DNA of 64,000 nucleotides, taken from NCBI GenBank assembly GCA_900167895.1, contig FUZR01000002.1, forward strand, positions 434,001 to 498,000, given 5' to 3'. Within the stretch, counting starts at the first letter, position 1. Each line of letters opens with the position of its first letter. Positions 1 to 7,903 of the stretch are shown in pieces. The notes below the pieces were generated by a model, which saw only the letters and a program-made list of their open reading frames with translations, was not told the DNA's origin and ran no database searches. The position numbers were made by a program, and so were the translations under genes. Source of the DNA: Bacteroidales bacterium WCE2004 (GTDB lineage: Bacteria > Bacteroidota > Bacteroidia > Bacteroidales > UBA932).

Positions 1-434
1 CGCTGATCATCGCCATCCTGCTGGGCCATTTCGGCCCGAAATGGGGCATCACCACCTACACCACCATCAGCGCCAACATGATGCTCCGCGAAGTCGGCAT
101 CAGCTTCTTCATGGCGGCCGTCGGCCTGGGTGCCGGCGAGAACTTCGTCAGCTCCGTGGTGAGCGGCGGCTACCGGTGGATCCTCTACGGCGCACTGATC
201 ACCCTGATCCCGACCTTCCTGACCGGGCTGGTCGCCCGGCTCGTCTTCAAGTTCAACTTCTACCGGATCTGCGGCCTGATCTCCGGCGGCAGCACCAACC
301 CGCCGACCCTTGCCTTCGCGCAGGGCGCCTACGGCACGGACTACACCTCCATCAACTACGCCACGGTCTACCCGCTGACGACGTTCCTGCGAGTGCTTTC
401 CGCCCAGGTACTCATCCTTTTCGCTATCGCATAA
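1..434 (+). CDS. Putative AspT/YidE-type transporter, C-terminal part
   Basis: The reading frame is open from the first bases of the window (first full codon at 3) to the stop at 432-434, so only about 143 C-terminal residues are present. They form several hydrophobic helices and contain the motif GGSTNPPTLAFAQ, which resembles the conserved small-residue/Thr loop of the AspT/YidE antiporter family. Known members are inner-membrane anion or amino-acid exchangers with a duplicated membrane domain; this would be the second half. The substrate cannot be told from this fragment. A lipoprotein gene starts 10 bp downstream on the same strand and may be co-transcribed. Confidence 0.7.
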   Translation, partial: LIIAILLGHFGPKWGITTYTTISANMMLREVGISFFMAAVGLGAGENFVSSVVSGGYRWILYGALITLIPTFLTGLVARLVFKFNFYRICGLISGGSTNPPTLAFAQGAYGTDYTSINYATVYPLTTFLRVLSAQVLILFAIA

Positions 435-444
435 ATCATTGTAT

Positions 445-1104
445 ATGAATAAACTGCTGATTGCCGCCAGCTGCGCGCTGGCCCTGCTCGCAGGCTGCGC
501 GCCCGCAGAAGAGAAGCTGCAGACCGGCGACCTCGTCTTCGTCGGCATCCCCGCCGACTACAGCCTCGACCACGACTCGATGGACAGCGCCATCACGGAA
601 GCCACCGGCGGGCAGACCGGCCTCAACCGCATCCACACCGCCATCGTGGAAGTGGACGCCGAAGGCCAGGTCTGGATCATCGACGCCACCATCAAATACG
701 GCGTGGACCGGCATCCGCTGGACACCTTCATCAAGCAGTTTACCCTCCGGGACGGCAGCCTGCCGGTCTTCGAGGTCAAGCGGCTCCGCGACGACGCGCG
801 CGCCGCGGAATCCGTCCAGAATGCCAAGAAATACCTCGGCCAGCCCTACGACGTCACCTTCCTGCCGGACAACGGCGCCTGCTACTGCACGGAGCTGGTC
901 TATGACAGCTATCTCGACGAAGCAGGCGCGCCCATCTTCCACAGCGCCCCGATGAATTTCAGGAACGCCGACGGCGAGATGCCCCGCTACTGGGAGCAGC
1001 TCTTCGCGCGGATCGGCCAGCCCGTCCCGCAGGGCGTCCCCGGCACCAATCCCCAGGCTATGTCCGAAGAGCCTGCGCTGCGGAGCGTAAACGCAGCGCT
1101 CTGA
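445..1104 (+). CDS. YiiX-like (NlpC/P60 superfamily) papain-fold lipoprotein
   Basis: A 219-residue protein with a lipoprotein signal (residues 1-18, lipobox LLAGC), so it should sit in the envelope facing the periplasm or cell surface. The body matches the permuted papain-fold YiiX/YebB family: an early GDLVFVG strand, a His in RIHTAIVEV, and a Cys in the CYCTELVYDSY motif. In the circularly permuted family the His precedes the Cys, as here. Such proteins are thought to be amidases or cysteine hydrolases of cell-wall or lipid substrates, but the substrate is unknown. I chose ATG 445; an in-frame TTG at 439 is less likely. The 3' end overlaps the convergent trkH end by 47 bp. Confidence 0.75.
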   Translation: MNKLLIAASCALALLAGCAPAEEKLQTGDLVFVGIPADYSLDHDSMDSAITEATGGQTGLNRIHTAIVEVDAEGQVWIIDATIKYGVDRHPLDTFIKQFTLRDGSLPVFEVKRLRDDARAAESVQNAKKYLGQPYDVTFLPDNGACYCTELVYDSYLDEAGAPIFHSAPMNFRNADGEMPRYWEQLFARIGQPVPQGVPGTNPQAMSEEPALRSVNAAL

Positions 1105-2533
1105 TAAAGTACAGGATCGGGAAGATCTCCAGACGGCCGACGAGCATCTCGAGCGCAGAAGAAAGCTTGAGGACGACCGGCACGGCTGCATAGTTGGCCA
1201 TCGATCCGACATCGCCGAATCCCGGCCCCACATTGCCGATACAAGCGACGGATGCCGTCAGGCCCGTCGTGAAATCCATTCCGAACGCCATGTTGAAGCC
1301 CGCCACCAGGGCCACGATGACCAGGTAGCAGAAGATGTAGCCCAGAGCGTCGTCGACCTGCCGTGCGTCCCGCGGGCGGCCGTCCACCCGGATCGCCCGG
1401 ACGGTGCCGGGCTCGGTAGACGCCCCCACGCGGTTATAGATCCCCTTGAAAGCCAGGATAATGCGGTCGATCTTGATGCCGCCCGAGGTCGATCCCGAAC
1501 AGCCGCAGACCAGCGAGCAGATCACCAGGACAGCCATCGAAAGTACCGGCCACGCGGTCGTGTCCTGCGTGGCGAATCCCGTCGTCGTGGCGATGGAGGC
1601 CACCTGGAAGGTCGCGTCGCGGAGCGCCGGCCCGAAAGCGTCGTAATCGCCGTGGACGAGCAGGTCGCCCGTGATCAGGAAGATGGAGCCGCCCACCATG
1701 AAAAGGAAAACCCGGAAAATCTCCGACTTGAACAGGTTGCGCCCGCTCCCCCGCACGAAACTCAGGAACAGGAGGCCGAAATTGGCGCCGGCGGCCAGCA
1801 TGGCCACGCTGAGCACCATCTCCGCGGCCGGATTGGCATAGAAGGCGATGCTCGCGTTGCGCGTACAGAAACCGCAGGTGCTGCACGCAGACATCGCATT
1901 GGTGACGGCGTCGAACCAGCCCATGCCCGTCAGCTTCAGCGAAAGTCCGGTCAGCACGGTGAGCACGACGTACGTGACGAGCAGCCGGTTGGCGAAAGGC
2001 GCGCTCCGCATGCCCTGCAGGGACAGCCGCGCCACGTCGGAGATCTCCGCGCCCGACAGGGCGGACTTCTCCATCGTGCCCCGCATGACCATCGAGAAGA
2101 GCGTGACGATGCCGACGCCGCCGACCCAGGCGGTCGAGATCCGCCAGAACTGCAGCCCGCGCGGGAGCCCTTCGATGTCATTGAGGATGGACGCGCCCGT
2201 GGTCGTGAAACCGGAAACGCTCTCGAACAGCGCATTGACGAAGGTGAACTCCCCGCCGTACATCAGGAACGGGAGCATGCCGAACAGGCAGGCGAAAAAC
2301 CAGGACCCGACCACGATGGCGTTTCCCTCCTGGAAACGCAGCTTGTGGCTGCCCCGCCGGATGAAGAGCAGCGGATACGCGCCCGTCGCGCCGGCAAACA
2401 AGGAGGAGCAGAACAGGGGCACCCGGCTCACGTCTCCAGGCGTGAAGCAGGCGATGACAGCGGCGACAAGCATCAACGCGCTGACAAGCAACAGAGATAC
2501 GCCTATATACCAGGCAACTGTCCTCAAATTCAT
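1058..2533 (-). CDS. trkH: Potassium uptake channel subunit TrkH/KtrB family
   Basis: A 491-residue membrane protein with the four selectivity-filter loops of the Trk/Ktr/HKT family: FTTTGAS at about 109-115, the ACSTCGFC region near 215-223, ATTTGFAT near 315-322 and CIGNVGPGFG near 431-440. Each carries the conserved filter glycine. It would form the K+ channel pore in the inner membrane and work with a TrkA/KtrA nucleotide-binding gate, which is not in this window. The start at 2533 (MNLRTV) fits a -7 box at 2555-2562; a longer in-frame reading from 2578 would begin upstream of that promoter. It is transcribed divergently from the LysR gene. Confidence 0.93.
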   Translation of the reverse strand: MNLRTVAWYIGVSLLLVSALMLVAAVIACFTPGDVSRVPLFCSSLFAGATGAYPLLFIRRGSHKLRFQEGNAIVVGSWFFACLFGMLPFLMYGGEFTFVNALFESVSGFTTTGASILNDIEGLPRGLQFWRISTAWVGGVGIVTLFSMVMRGTMEKSALSGAEISDVARLSLQGMRSAPFANRLLVTYVVLTVLTGLSLKLTGMGWFDAVTNAMSACSTCGFCTRNASIAFYANPAAEMVLSVAMLAAGANFGLLFLSFVRGSGRNLFKSEIFRVFLFMVGGSIFLITGDLLVHGDYDAFGPALRDATFQVASIATTTGFATQDTTAWPVLSMAVLVICSLVCGCSGSTSGGIKIDRIILAFKGIYNRVGASTEPGTVRAIRVDGRPRDARQVDDALGYIFCYLVIVALVAGFNMAFGMDFTTGLTASVACIGNVGPGFGDVGSMANYAAVPVVLKLSSALEMLVGRLEIFPILYFIRALRLRSAAQALRT

Positions 2534-2554
2534 GGGCTCCGTTTTTCGAATGCA

Positions 2555-2562
2555 CAAAGATA
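2555..2562 (-). promoter_or_regulatory. Bacteroidetes -7 box for trkH
   Basis: Read on the minus strand the site is TATCTTTG, matching TAnnTTTG, 21 nt before the trkH ATG. It lies back to back with the identical box of the divergent LysR gene, 36 bp apart. No convincing -33 TTTG was seen. Confidence 0.6.
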
Positions 2563-2597
2563 TTCCAGGCCCTTTCATTTATCAATACAAAAATTTT

Positions 2598-2605
2598 TAT
2601 CTTTG
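2598..2605 (+). promoter_or_regulatory. Bacteroidetes -7 box for the LysR-type regulator gene
   Basis: TATCTTTG, matching TAnnTTTG, 21 nt before the ATG at 2627. Its placement supports that ATG over the in-frame TTG at 2621. Confidence 0.6.
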
Positions 2606-2626
2606 CATTGATAAAATCAATTGGAA

Positions 2627-3556
2627 ATGACATTCCAACAACTCAAGTATATCGTCGCTTTGGACGAATACCGCCATTTCGGAAAGGCCGCGGAATCCTG
2701 CGGGCTCACGCAATCCACGCTGAGTCTGATGATTAAGAAGCTGGAAGAGGAGCTCGACGTGCAGATCTTCGACCGGGAGGCGCGCCCCGTCGCGCCCACG
2801 GAGACGGGCCGCCGCATCCTCGACCAGGCCCGCGTGGTCCTCTACAACACCGACCAGATCCCGGAAATGGTCCGCGGCGAGAAGGAGCGGATCACCGGTC
2901 CCCTGCGGATCGGCCTGATCTCCACCGTCGCCCCGGTGCTTGTGCCCGGCCTGTTCAAATACTTCACGCACAACCACCCGAAGATCTCCCTGCAGACGGA
3001 GGAAATGCTGACCGAAACCCTCAAGGCGAAGCTCCACAAGGCCGAAATCGACATCGGCATCCTGGCCGCGCCCGTCGGAGACCCGCAACTGCTGGAGATC
3101 CCCCTCTACACCGAGCGTTTCTACGCCTATGTCTCGCCAAGCGACCCCGCGTTCAAGGAAGAGAGCCTGCGTACGGACTACCTCCTCAACCGTTCCGTCT
3201 GGGTCATGCGCAACGGCCTGCAGCTCTATGATTTCTCCAAGCGGGAAAAGGTCTGGGACGTGCCCGTCTATGAAGAATTCTTCGAAGGCGGCCGTGTGGG
3301 CACCCTCATCCAGATCGTGGAGGACAATGGCGGACTGACCATCATTCCCGAGATGCATATCTTACTCATCGCCAACGACCTGAAAGACCGGCTCCGCCCG
3401 ATAGCCGAGCCCGCGCCGCGCAGGACCATCGCCCTCGCCATCCGGCGCGACTACCTCCACGAGGCGATGCTCAACCTCGTGATCCGGGCCATCAAGACCA
3501 TCATTCCCGGGCAGATGCTGGAGAACATCGTCCGGGCGGATTACATAAAACTCTGA
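2627..3556 (+). CDS. LysR-type transcriptional regulator, OxyR-like
   Basis: A 309-residue LysR-family activator: winged helix-turn-helix at residues 3-60 (FGKAAESCGLTQSTLSLMIKK) followed by a two-lobe effector domain. Overall layout and length resemble the hydrogen-peroxide regulator OxyR of Bacteroidales. However, the region where OxyR carries its reactive cysteine (an EGHC-like motif) reads MRNGLQLYDFSK here. The only cysteine visible is C25 in the DNA-binding domain, so peroxide sensing by a disulfide is not possible as in known OxyR. It may be an OxyR relative with another signal. The divergent neighbour is trkH; targets are not evident. Confidence 0.85.
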   Translation: MTFQQLKYIVALDEYRHFGKAAESCGLTQSTLSLMIKKLEEELDVQIFDREARPVAPTETGRRILDQARVVLYNTDQIPEMVRGEKERITGPLRIGLISTVAPVLVPGLFKYFTHNHPKISLQTEEMLTETLKAKLHKAEIDIGILAAPVGDPQLLEIPLYTERFYAYVSPSDPAFKEESLRTDYLLNRSVWVMRNGLQLYDFSKREKVWDVPVYEEFFEGGRVGTLIQIVEDNGGLTIIPEMHILLIANDLKDRLRPIAEPAPRRTIALAIRRDYLHEAMLNLVIRAIKTIIPGQMLENIVRADYIKL

Positions 3557-3559
3557 GAA

Positions 3560-4414
3560 TCAGAAGACCTTGCCGCCGATTTCGATGCGGCAGTCGGCCG
3601 GCGCCTTGATGTTGTCGTCCAGGATCAGCTCGCCGCAGGAATCCACCTTGATCGAGCCCGTGCGCGGGTTCTTGATGGACACGACGTGGCCGCGCACCGT
3701 GGCCTGCACGTCGGAATACTCGAACGCCAGGTCGGCGTCCGGCTCGAAGGTGCAGTCCTCCAGGACGAGCCCGTCGGCGTAGCAGAGCGGCTGCGTGCCG
3801 CCGATGCGGCAGCGGACCAGGCGCAGGTTCTTCGAATGCCAGCCCAGATACTCCCCGTTGATGAAGGAATCATAGACCGTGACGTTCTCCGTCTCCCAGA
3901 AGGAATCCTTGGTCTGCAGGTCGCTGTCGCGGATCTCGATGTTGCGGGCATGCTGGAAGGCATAATTGCCGAAGAGCTTGAAATTCCGCACCTTGACATT
4001 GCTGCAATGCATGAAGATATAGTCCGCCTCGTGCGCCTCGACGTCTTCGATGTCGATGCCGTCGCAGGACCAGAAGGTCTCCTGCGCATGCGGCATCACC
4101 ACGCGGCGCAGCCGGATGTCCGCGCTCTCGCGGAACATCTTGGGCGCCTCCTGCCGGCAGTCGCGCAACTCCATCCCGCGGCTGTGCCAGAGCGAGGAGC
4201 GGGCACCTTCGGTGAAATGGCAGCCGGCCGCGAGGAAACGCTCGCAGCACCAGAACACATATTTCCCTTCGAAACGGCAGTCATAAGCCTCGATGTCGGA
4301 GCCTTCCTTGATGGAGGACTCCCCCGCATGGATGACAACGCGCTCCAGGCGCAGCCCGTGCCTGTTGTAGAGCGGCCTTTCGCCGCCGAATTCCCGGTCG
4401 ATAATGGTTTCCAT
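3560..4414 (-). CDS. DUF3737 family protein (right-handed beta-helix)
   Basis: A 284-residue protein without signal peptide, matching the DUF3737 family by its start (METIIDREFGGERPLYN), its repeated short strands of the type IEIRDSDL, LVLEDCTF and VRNFKLF, and its length. The alternation of hydrophobic and polar residues with about 20-residue periodicity suggests a pectate-lyase-like right-handed beta-helix. No function has been assigned to the family. The gene is convergent with the LysR gene (3 bp between the stops). A degenerate -7 box (TATCTTCG on the minus strand, 4419-4426) sits only 4 nt before the ATG. Confidence 0.85.
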   Translation of the reverse strand: METIIDREFGGERPLYNRHGLRLERVVIHAGESSIKEGSDIEAYDCRFEGKYVFWCCERFLAAGCHFTEGARSSLWHSRGMELRDCRQEAPKMFRESADIRLRRVVMPHAQETFWSCDGIDIEDVEAHEADYIFMHCSNVKVRNFKLFGNYAFQHARNIEIRDSDLQTKDSFWETENVTVYDSFINGEYLGWHSKNLRLVRCRIGGTQPLCYADGLVLEDCTFEPDADLAFEYSDVQATVRGHVVSIKNPRTGSIKVDSCGELILDDNIKAPADCRIEIGGKVF

Positions 4415-4477
4415 GCTGCGAAGATAAGAAAAATGTAGATTTTTGCCCGAACATTAGTCTATTTGAGATTATTTGGA

Positions 4478-4485
4478 TATTTTTG
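4478..4485 (+). promoter_or_regulatory. Bacteroidetes -7 box for the aminotransferase operon
   Basis: TATTTTTG, matching TAnnTTTG. It lies upstream of the ATG codons at 4487, 4517 and 4523; transcription would begin near 4490, which excludes the ATG at 4487 and favours 4517. Confidence 0.5.
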
Positions 4486-4516
4486 CATGAATTATAGTAG
4501 TAAAGTTAGTAGCATT

Positions 4517-5740
4517 ATGTCCATGCACATTTCCGCCAAGACCCAGGCTATGCCTGCATCTGCGATCCGCAAGCTGGTTCCGCTCTCCGACGCCGCCAAG
4601 GCCCGGGGAATCCACGTGTATCACCTCAACGTCGGCGCGCCTGACATCAAGTCGCCCGACTGCGCGTTCAATGCCGTGGTGGACAAGTGCAAGGGCATGC
4701 ACCACCTTTCCTACACCAATTCCGCCGGCCTGATCGAACTCCGCGAGGGCATGGTGGAGAAGTACTACAAGAAGATCGGCATCGACATCGAGGTCCCCGA
4801 GCTGCTCATCGACGTGGCGGGCAGCGAGGCCTTCGCCGTCGCGATGCAGGTCGCGGCCGACCCCGGCGACGAAATCATCGTCGTGGAGCCGTTCTACACC
4901 AACTACCAGACCTTCGCCTACCTCAACGGCATCACGCTCAAGGCCGTCCCGACCGACATCCGCGAAGGTTTCAAGGTCCCTGACATCTCCGAGTTCGAGA
5001 AACTCGTGACTCCGAAGACCCGTGCCGTGCTCATCAGCAACCCGTGCAACCCTTCCGGCAAACTGTTCACCAGGGAAGAGATGCTCCAGATCGGTGATTT
5101 CTGCAAGCGCCACGACCTCTTCCTCATCTCCGACGAAGTGTACCGCGAGTTCTGCTATACGGACGAGCCGCACTTCTCCGCGATGAACATCCCCGGCTGC
5201 GAGCAGAACGTCATCCTCGTCGATTCTGTCTCCAAGCGCTACAACCTCTGCGGCGCGCGCATCGGCTGCATCGTCTCGCACAACAAGGACGTGATGGCCG
5301 CCGCGCTGAAATTCGCCCAGTCCCGCCTCTGCCCGCCGGTGCTCGGCCAGTATGCCGCCATCGGCGCCCTCGACACCCCGCAGTCCTATTTCGACGAAGT
5401 CAAGGAAGAATACATCCGCCGTCGCGACTGCGCCGTCGAAATGCTCAACGCCATCCCGGGCGTCTTCGCACCCAAACCTTTCGGCGCTTTCTACACCGTC
5501 GTCGAACTGCCTGTCAAGGATGCCGAGGACTTCGCCCGCTGGATGCTCACTGATTTCAGCGTGGACGGCGCCACCACGATGGTGACGCCTGCCGCCTCCT
5601 TCTACAAGACCCCCGGTGTCGGACGCAACCACGTCCGCATCGCCTATGTCCTGGAAGTTCCGGCCCTGCGAAAGGCCCTGACCATTCTGGGCAAGGGCCT
5701 CGAAGCGTATCGCAAACTGCACGCGGATGAGGTGGCGTAA
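4517..5740 (+). CDS. Pyridoxal-phosphate aminotransferase, class I/II (aspartate aminotransferase-like)
   Basis: A 407-residue fold-type I PLP enzyme of the aspartate/aromatic aminotransferase group. Visible motifs are the N-terminal LNVGAPDIKSP, SNPCNPSGK before the cofactor Asp/Tyr motif SDEVYREF, the PLP-lysine motif SVSKRYNLCGARIG near residue 240, and the substrate arginine in NHVRIAY. It probably transfers amino groups between 2-oxoglutarate and aspartate or aromatic oxoacids. Since the aromatic operon at 10.2-14.3 kb has no transaminase, this enzyme could supply the last step for Phe and Tyr (inference). The 3' end overlaps plsC by 14 nt, so the two are co-transcribed. Confidence 0.88.
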   Translation: MSMHISAKTQAMPASAIRKLVPLSDAAKARGIHVYHLNVGAPDIKSPDCAFNAVVDKCKGMHHLSYTNSAGLIELREGMVEKYYKKIGIDIEVPELLIDVAGSEAFAVAMQVAADPGDEIIVVEPFYTNYQTFAYLNGITLKAVPTDIREGFKVPDISEFEKLVTPKTRAVLISNPCNPSGKLFTREEMLQIGDFCKRHDLFLISDEVYREFCYTDEPHFSAMNIPGCEQNVILVDSVSKRYNLCGARIGCIVSHNKDVMAAALKFAQSRLCPPVLGQYAAIGALDTPQSYFDEVKEEYIRRRDCAVEMLNAIPGVFAPKPFGAFYTVVELPVKDAEDFARWMLTDFSVDGATTMVTPAASFYKTPGVGRNHVRIAYVLEVPALRKALTILGKGLEAYRKLHADEVA

Positions 5741-6281
5741 ATTCTGTGGTTGGCTGCTCCGTCTGCTTGGCTGGACGGCGGTCGAACCGCTGCCCGAGGA
5801 GAAGAAATGCATCATGCTCGGTGTTCCCCACACGACCGTGTGGGATTTCTTCATCTCATATCTGTATTTCAAGTCCATCGGTGGAGATGGACTGTGTATG
5901 ATCAAAAAAGAAATGTTTTTCCCGCCCCTGGGATGGATTCTCCGGGCGATGGGCGGCATTCCCGTGGACCGGGCCAATTCCGGCACGCTGGTGCGCAGCC
6001 TCATCTCCCAGATGAAGACCCGGGAGACCTTCCACCTGGCCATCGCGCCGGAAGGCACCCGCAAGCCCGTCAAGCGCTGGAAAACCGGATACCATCTGAT
6101 CGCCCGCGAGGCCGGCGTGCCGGTCTATCTGGGCTATTTCGACTGGAAGCGCAAGCGCGTCGGCCGCGGACAGAAGTTCGAGCTGACCGACGACGCGGCC
6201 GCCGACACGCGCCGCATCCAGGAGATCTATGAGTCGATGGATCTGGGGGCCCGCTACCCCGAAAAGTACATCACCCATTAA
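5727..6281 (+). CDS. 1-acyl-sn-glycerol-3-phosphate acyltransferase family protein (PlsC-like)
   Basis: A 184-residue acyltransferase with the catalytic HX4D box HTTVWD near residue 35, the acceptor-binding stretch ending in GGIPVDR, and the EGTRK motif near 110. Members move acyl chains to lysophosphatidic acid or related acceptors at the inner membrane; this one is short (PlsC is usually about 240) and may act on ornithine, sphingo- or other lipids. It starts inside the aminotransferase gene and its stop codon overlaps the start of the acyl-CoA ligase gene (TAATG), an arrangement that points to translational coupling in a lipid-related operon. Confidence 0.83.
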   Translation: MRWRKFCGWLLRLLGWTAVEPLPEEKKCIMLGVPHTTVWDFFISYLYFKSIGGDGLCMIKKEMFFPPLGWILRAMGGIPVDRANSGTLVRSLISQMKTRETFHLAIAPEGTRKPVKRWKTGYHLIAREAGVPVYLGYFDWKRKRVGRGQKFELTDDAAADTRRIQEIYESMDLGARYPEKYITH

Positions 6282-7894
6282 TGCGTCACAATTTCAAGAC
6301 CCTGTCTGACCTGTACGAGTACGCATCGGTCAGATACGCCAAGCGTACCGCATCCCAGTTCACGGACGGTTCGCAGTCCTATACCTACACGCACTTCAAG
6401 GAAACGGCCGACAACCTGTCGCGCATCCTCTGCAATTTCGGCGTGAGCGCCTTCGACAAGGTCGCCATCCTGTCCGAGAACATGCCGCACTGGGGCATCG
6501 CCTTCTTCGCCGTCACGGCCTATGGCCGCGTGGCCGTTCCGATGCTCAACGAGCTGTCCGCCAGCGAGGTGGAGAGCATCCTGTCGCACTCCGAGGCCAA
6601 GGCGCTCTTCGTGTCGCGCCGCCAGCTCAAGAAAGTGAGCGAGGCCGCGCTCGCGCGCCTCAACCTGGTCATCGACATCGAGACCTTCGAATTCATCAAG
6701 CAGGACGACAACGCCTTCACCTGCGACGGGCGCGTGATCACGCCCAACCCGATGGACATGGCCGCCCTGATCTATACGTCCGGCACCACCGGATCGCCCA
6801 AGGGCGTGATGCTGAGCCACCGCAACTTCTGCGCGTCGGTGCTCGACGCCTGGTACGCGCAGCACGAGAACAAGCGTTCCGTCTTCCTGTCCATCCTCCC
6901 GATGGCGCACACCTACGAGATGACGCTCGGCCTGCTGTATCCCTATTCCGTGGGCGCGCGCGTCTGCTACCTGCAGCGCGTCCCCACCCCGACCATCCTG
7001 ATCAAGACGCTCGCGGAGGTCCGCCCGACCACCATCCTGTCCGTGCCGCTCATCATCGAGAAGATGTACAAGAACAGCATCGTCCCGACCATCCGCGGCA
7101 GCAAGTTCCTCTCCTACCTGGAGAAACACACGCCCCGGCTGCTCTGCCTGCTGGTGGGCGTCAAGCTGCGCAAGACCTTCGGCGGCCGCCTGCACTTCTT
7201 CGGCGTCGGCGGCGCCAAGCTCGACCCGGAGGTGGAGACCTTCCTGCACCGCGCGCTCTTCCCCTACGGCATCGGCTATGGCCTCACGGAGACCGCGCCG
7301 CTCGTCTGCGGCGCCAGCCCGTTCAAGACCCACGTCGGCACGACGGGGCCCGGCGTGCACGGCGTGCAGATCCGTCTGGAGAACGTCAATCCGGAGACCG
7401 GCCTTGGCGAGATCACGGTCAAGGGCCCGAACGTGATGATGGGCTACTACAAGGACTATGAGCGCACGCAGTCCGTCCTCACGCAGGACGGCTGGTTCCA
7501 CACCGGCGACCTCGCCTGCATTGACGAAAAGGGCCGCTACTCCATCCGCGGACGCCTCCGCAACATGATCGTGGGCGCCTCCGGCGAGAACATCTACCCG
7601 GAGGAGATCGAGCACGTGATCAACAGCATGGAGGGCATCGGCGAGAGCCTGGTGGTCCAGCGCAACGGCCGCCTGGTCGCGCTGGTCAAGTTCGAGGACA
7701 ACGTCATCGACTGGAACCTCGAGGGCCAGGACAAGTTCATCGAGGAGCTGGAACGCCGCCGTCAGGCGGTCCTGGACTTCGTCAACGAGAAGGTCAGCCG
7801 CTTCTCCAAGATCAAGGACGTCGAGATCCAGAAGGAGCCCTTCAGCAAGACTGCCACGCACAAGATCCGCCGCTTCCTCTACGAGAAGAAGTAG
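6281..7894 (+). CDS. AMP-dependent synthetase/long-chain fatty acid-CoA ligase family
   Basis: A 537-residue adenylate-forming enzyme. The P-loop motif YTSGTTGSPKGVMLSH is at about residues 165-180, the YGLTET motif that binds AMP is near 330, the GWFHTGD aspartate near 405, and the C-terminal lysine in the FSKTATHKIRR tail. Family members activate fatty acids to acyl-AMP and then acyl-CoA. Its position directly after plsC suggests it supplies acyl-CoA, or recycles fatty acids, for phospholipid acylation. The gene ends 9 bp from the convergent ALDH gene. Confidence 0.9.
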   Translation: MRHNFKTLSDLYEYASVRYAKRTASQFTDGSQSYTYTHFKETADNLSRILCNFGVSAFDKVAILSENMPHWGIAFFAVTAYGRVAVPMLNELSASEVESILSHSEAKALFVSRRQLKKVSEAALARLNLVIDIETFEFIKQDDNAFTCDGRVITPNPMDMAALIYTSGTTGSPKGVMLSHRNFCASVLDAWYAQHENKRSVFLSILPMAHTYEMTLGLLYPYSVGARVCYLQRVPTPTILIKTLAEVRPTTILSVPLIIEKMYKNSIVPTIRGSKFLSYLEKHTPRLLCLLVGVKLRKTFGGRLHFFGVGGAKLDPEVETFLHRALFPYGIGYGLTETAPLVCGASPFKTHVGTTGPGVHGVQIRLENVNPETGLGEITVKGPNVMMGYYKDYERTQSVLTQDGWFHTGDLACIDEKGRYSIRGRLRNMIVGASGENIYPEEIEHVINSMEGIGESLVVQRNGRLVALVKFEDNVIDWNLEGQDKFIEELERRRQAVLDFVNEKVSRFSKIKDVEIQKEPFSKTATHKIRRFLYEKK

Positions 7895-7903
7895 CGCGGC
7901 CTC

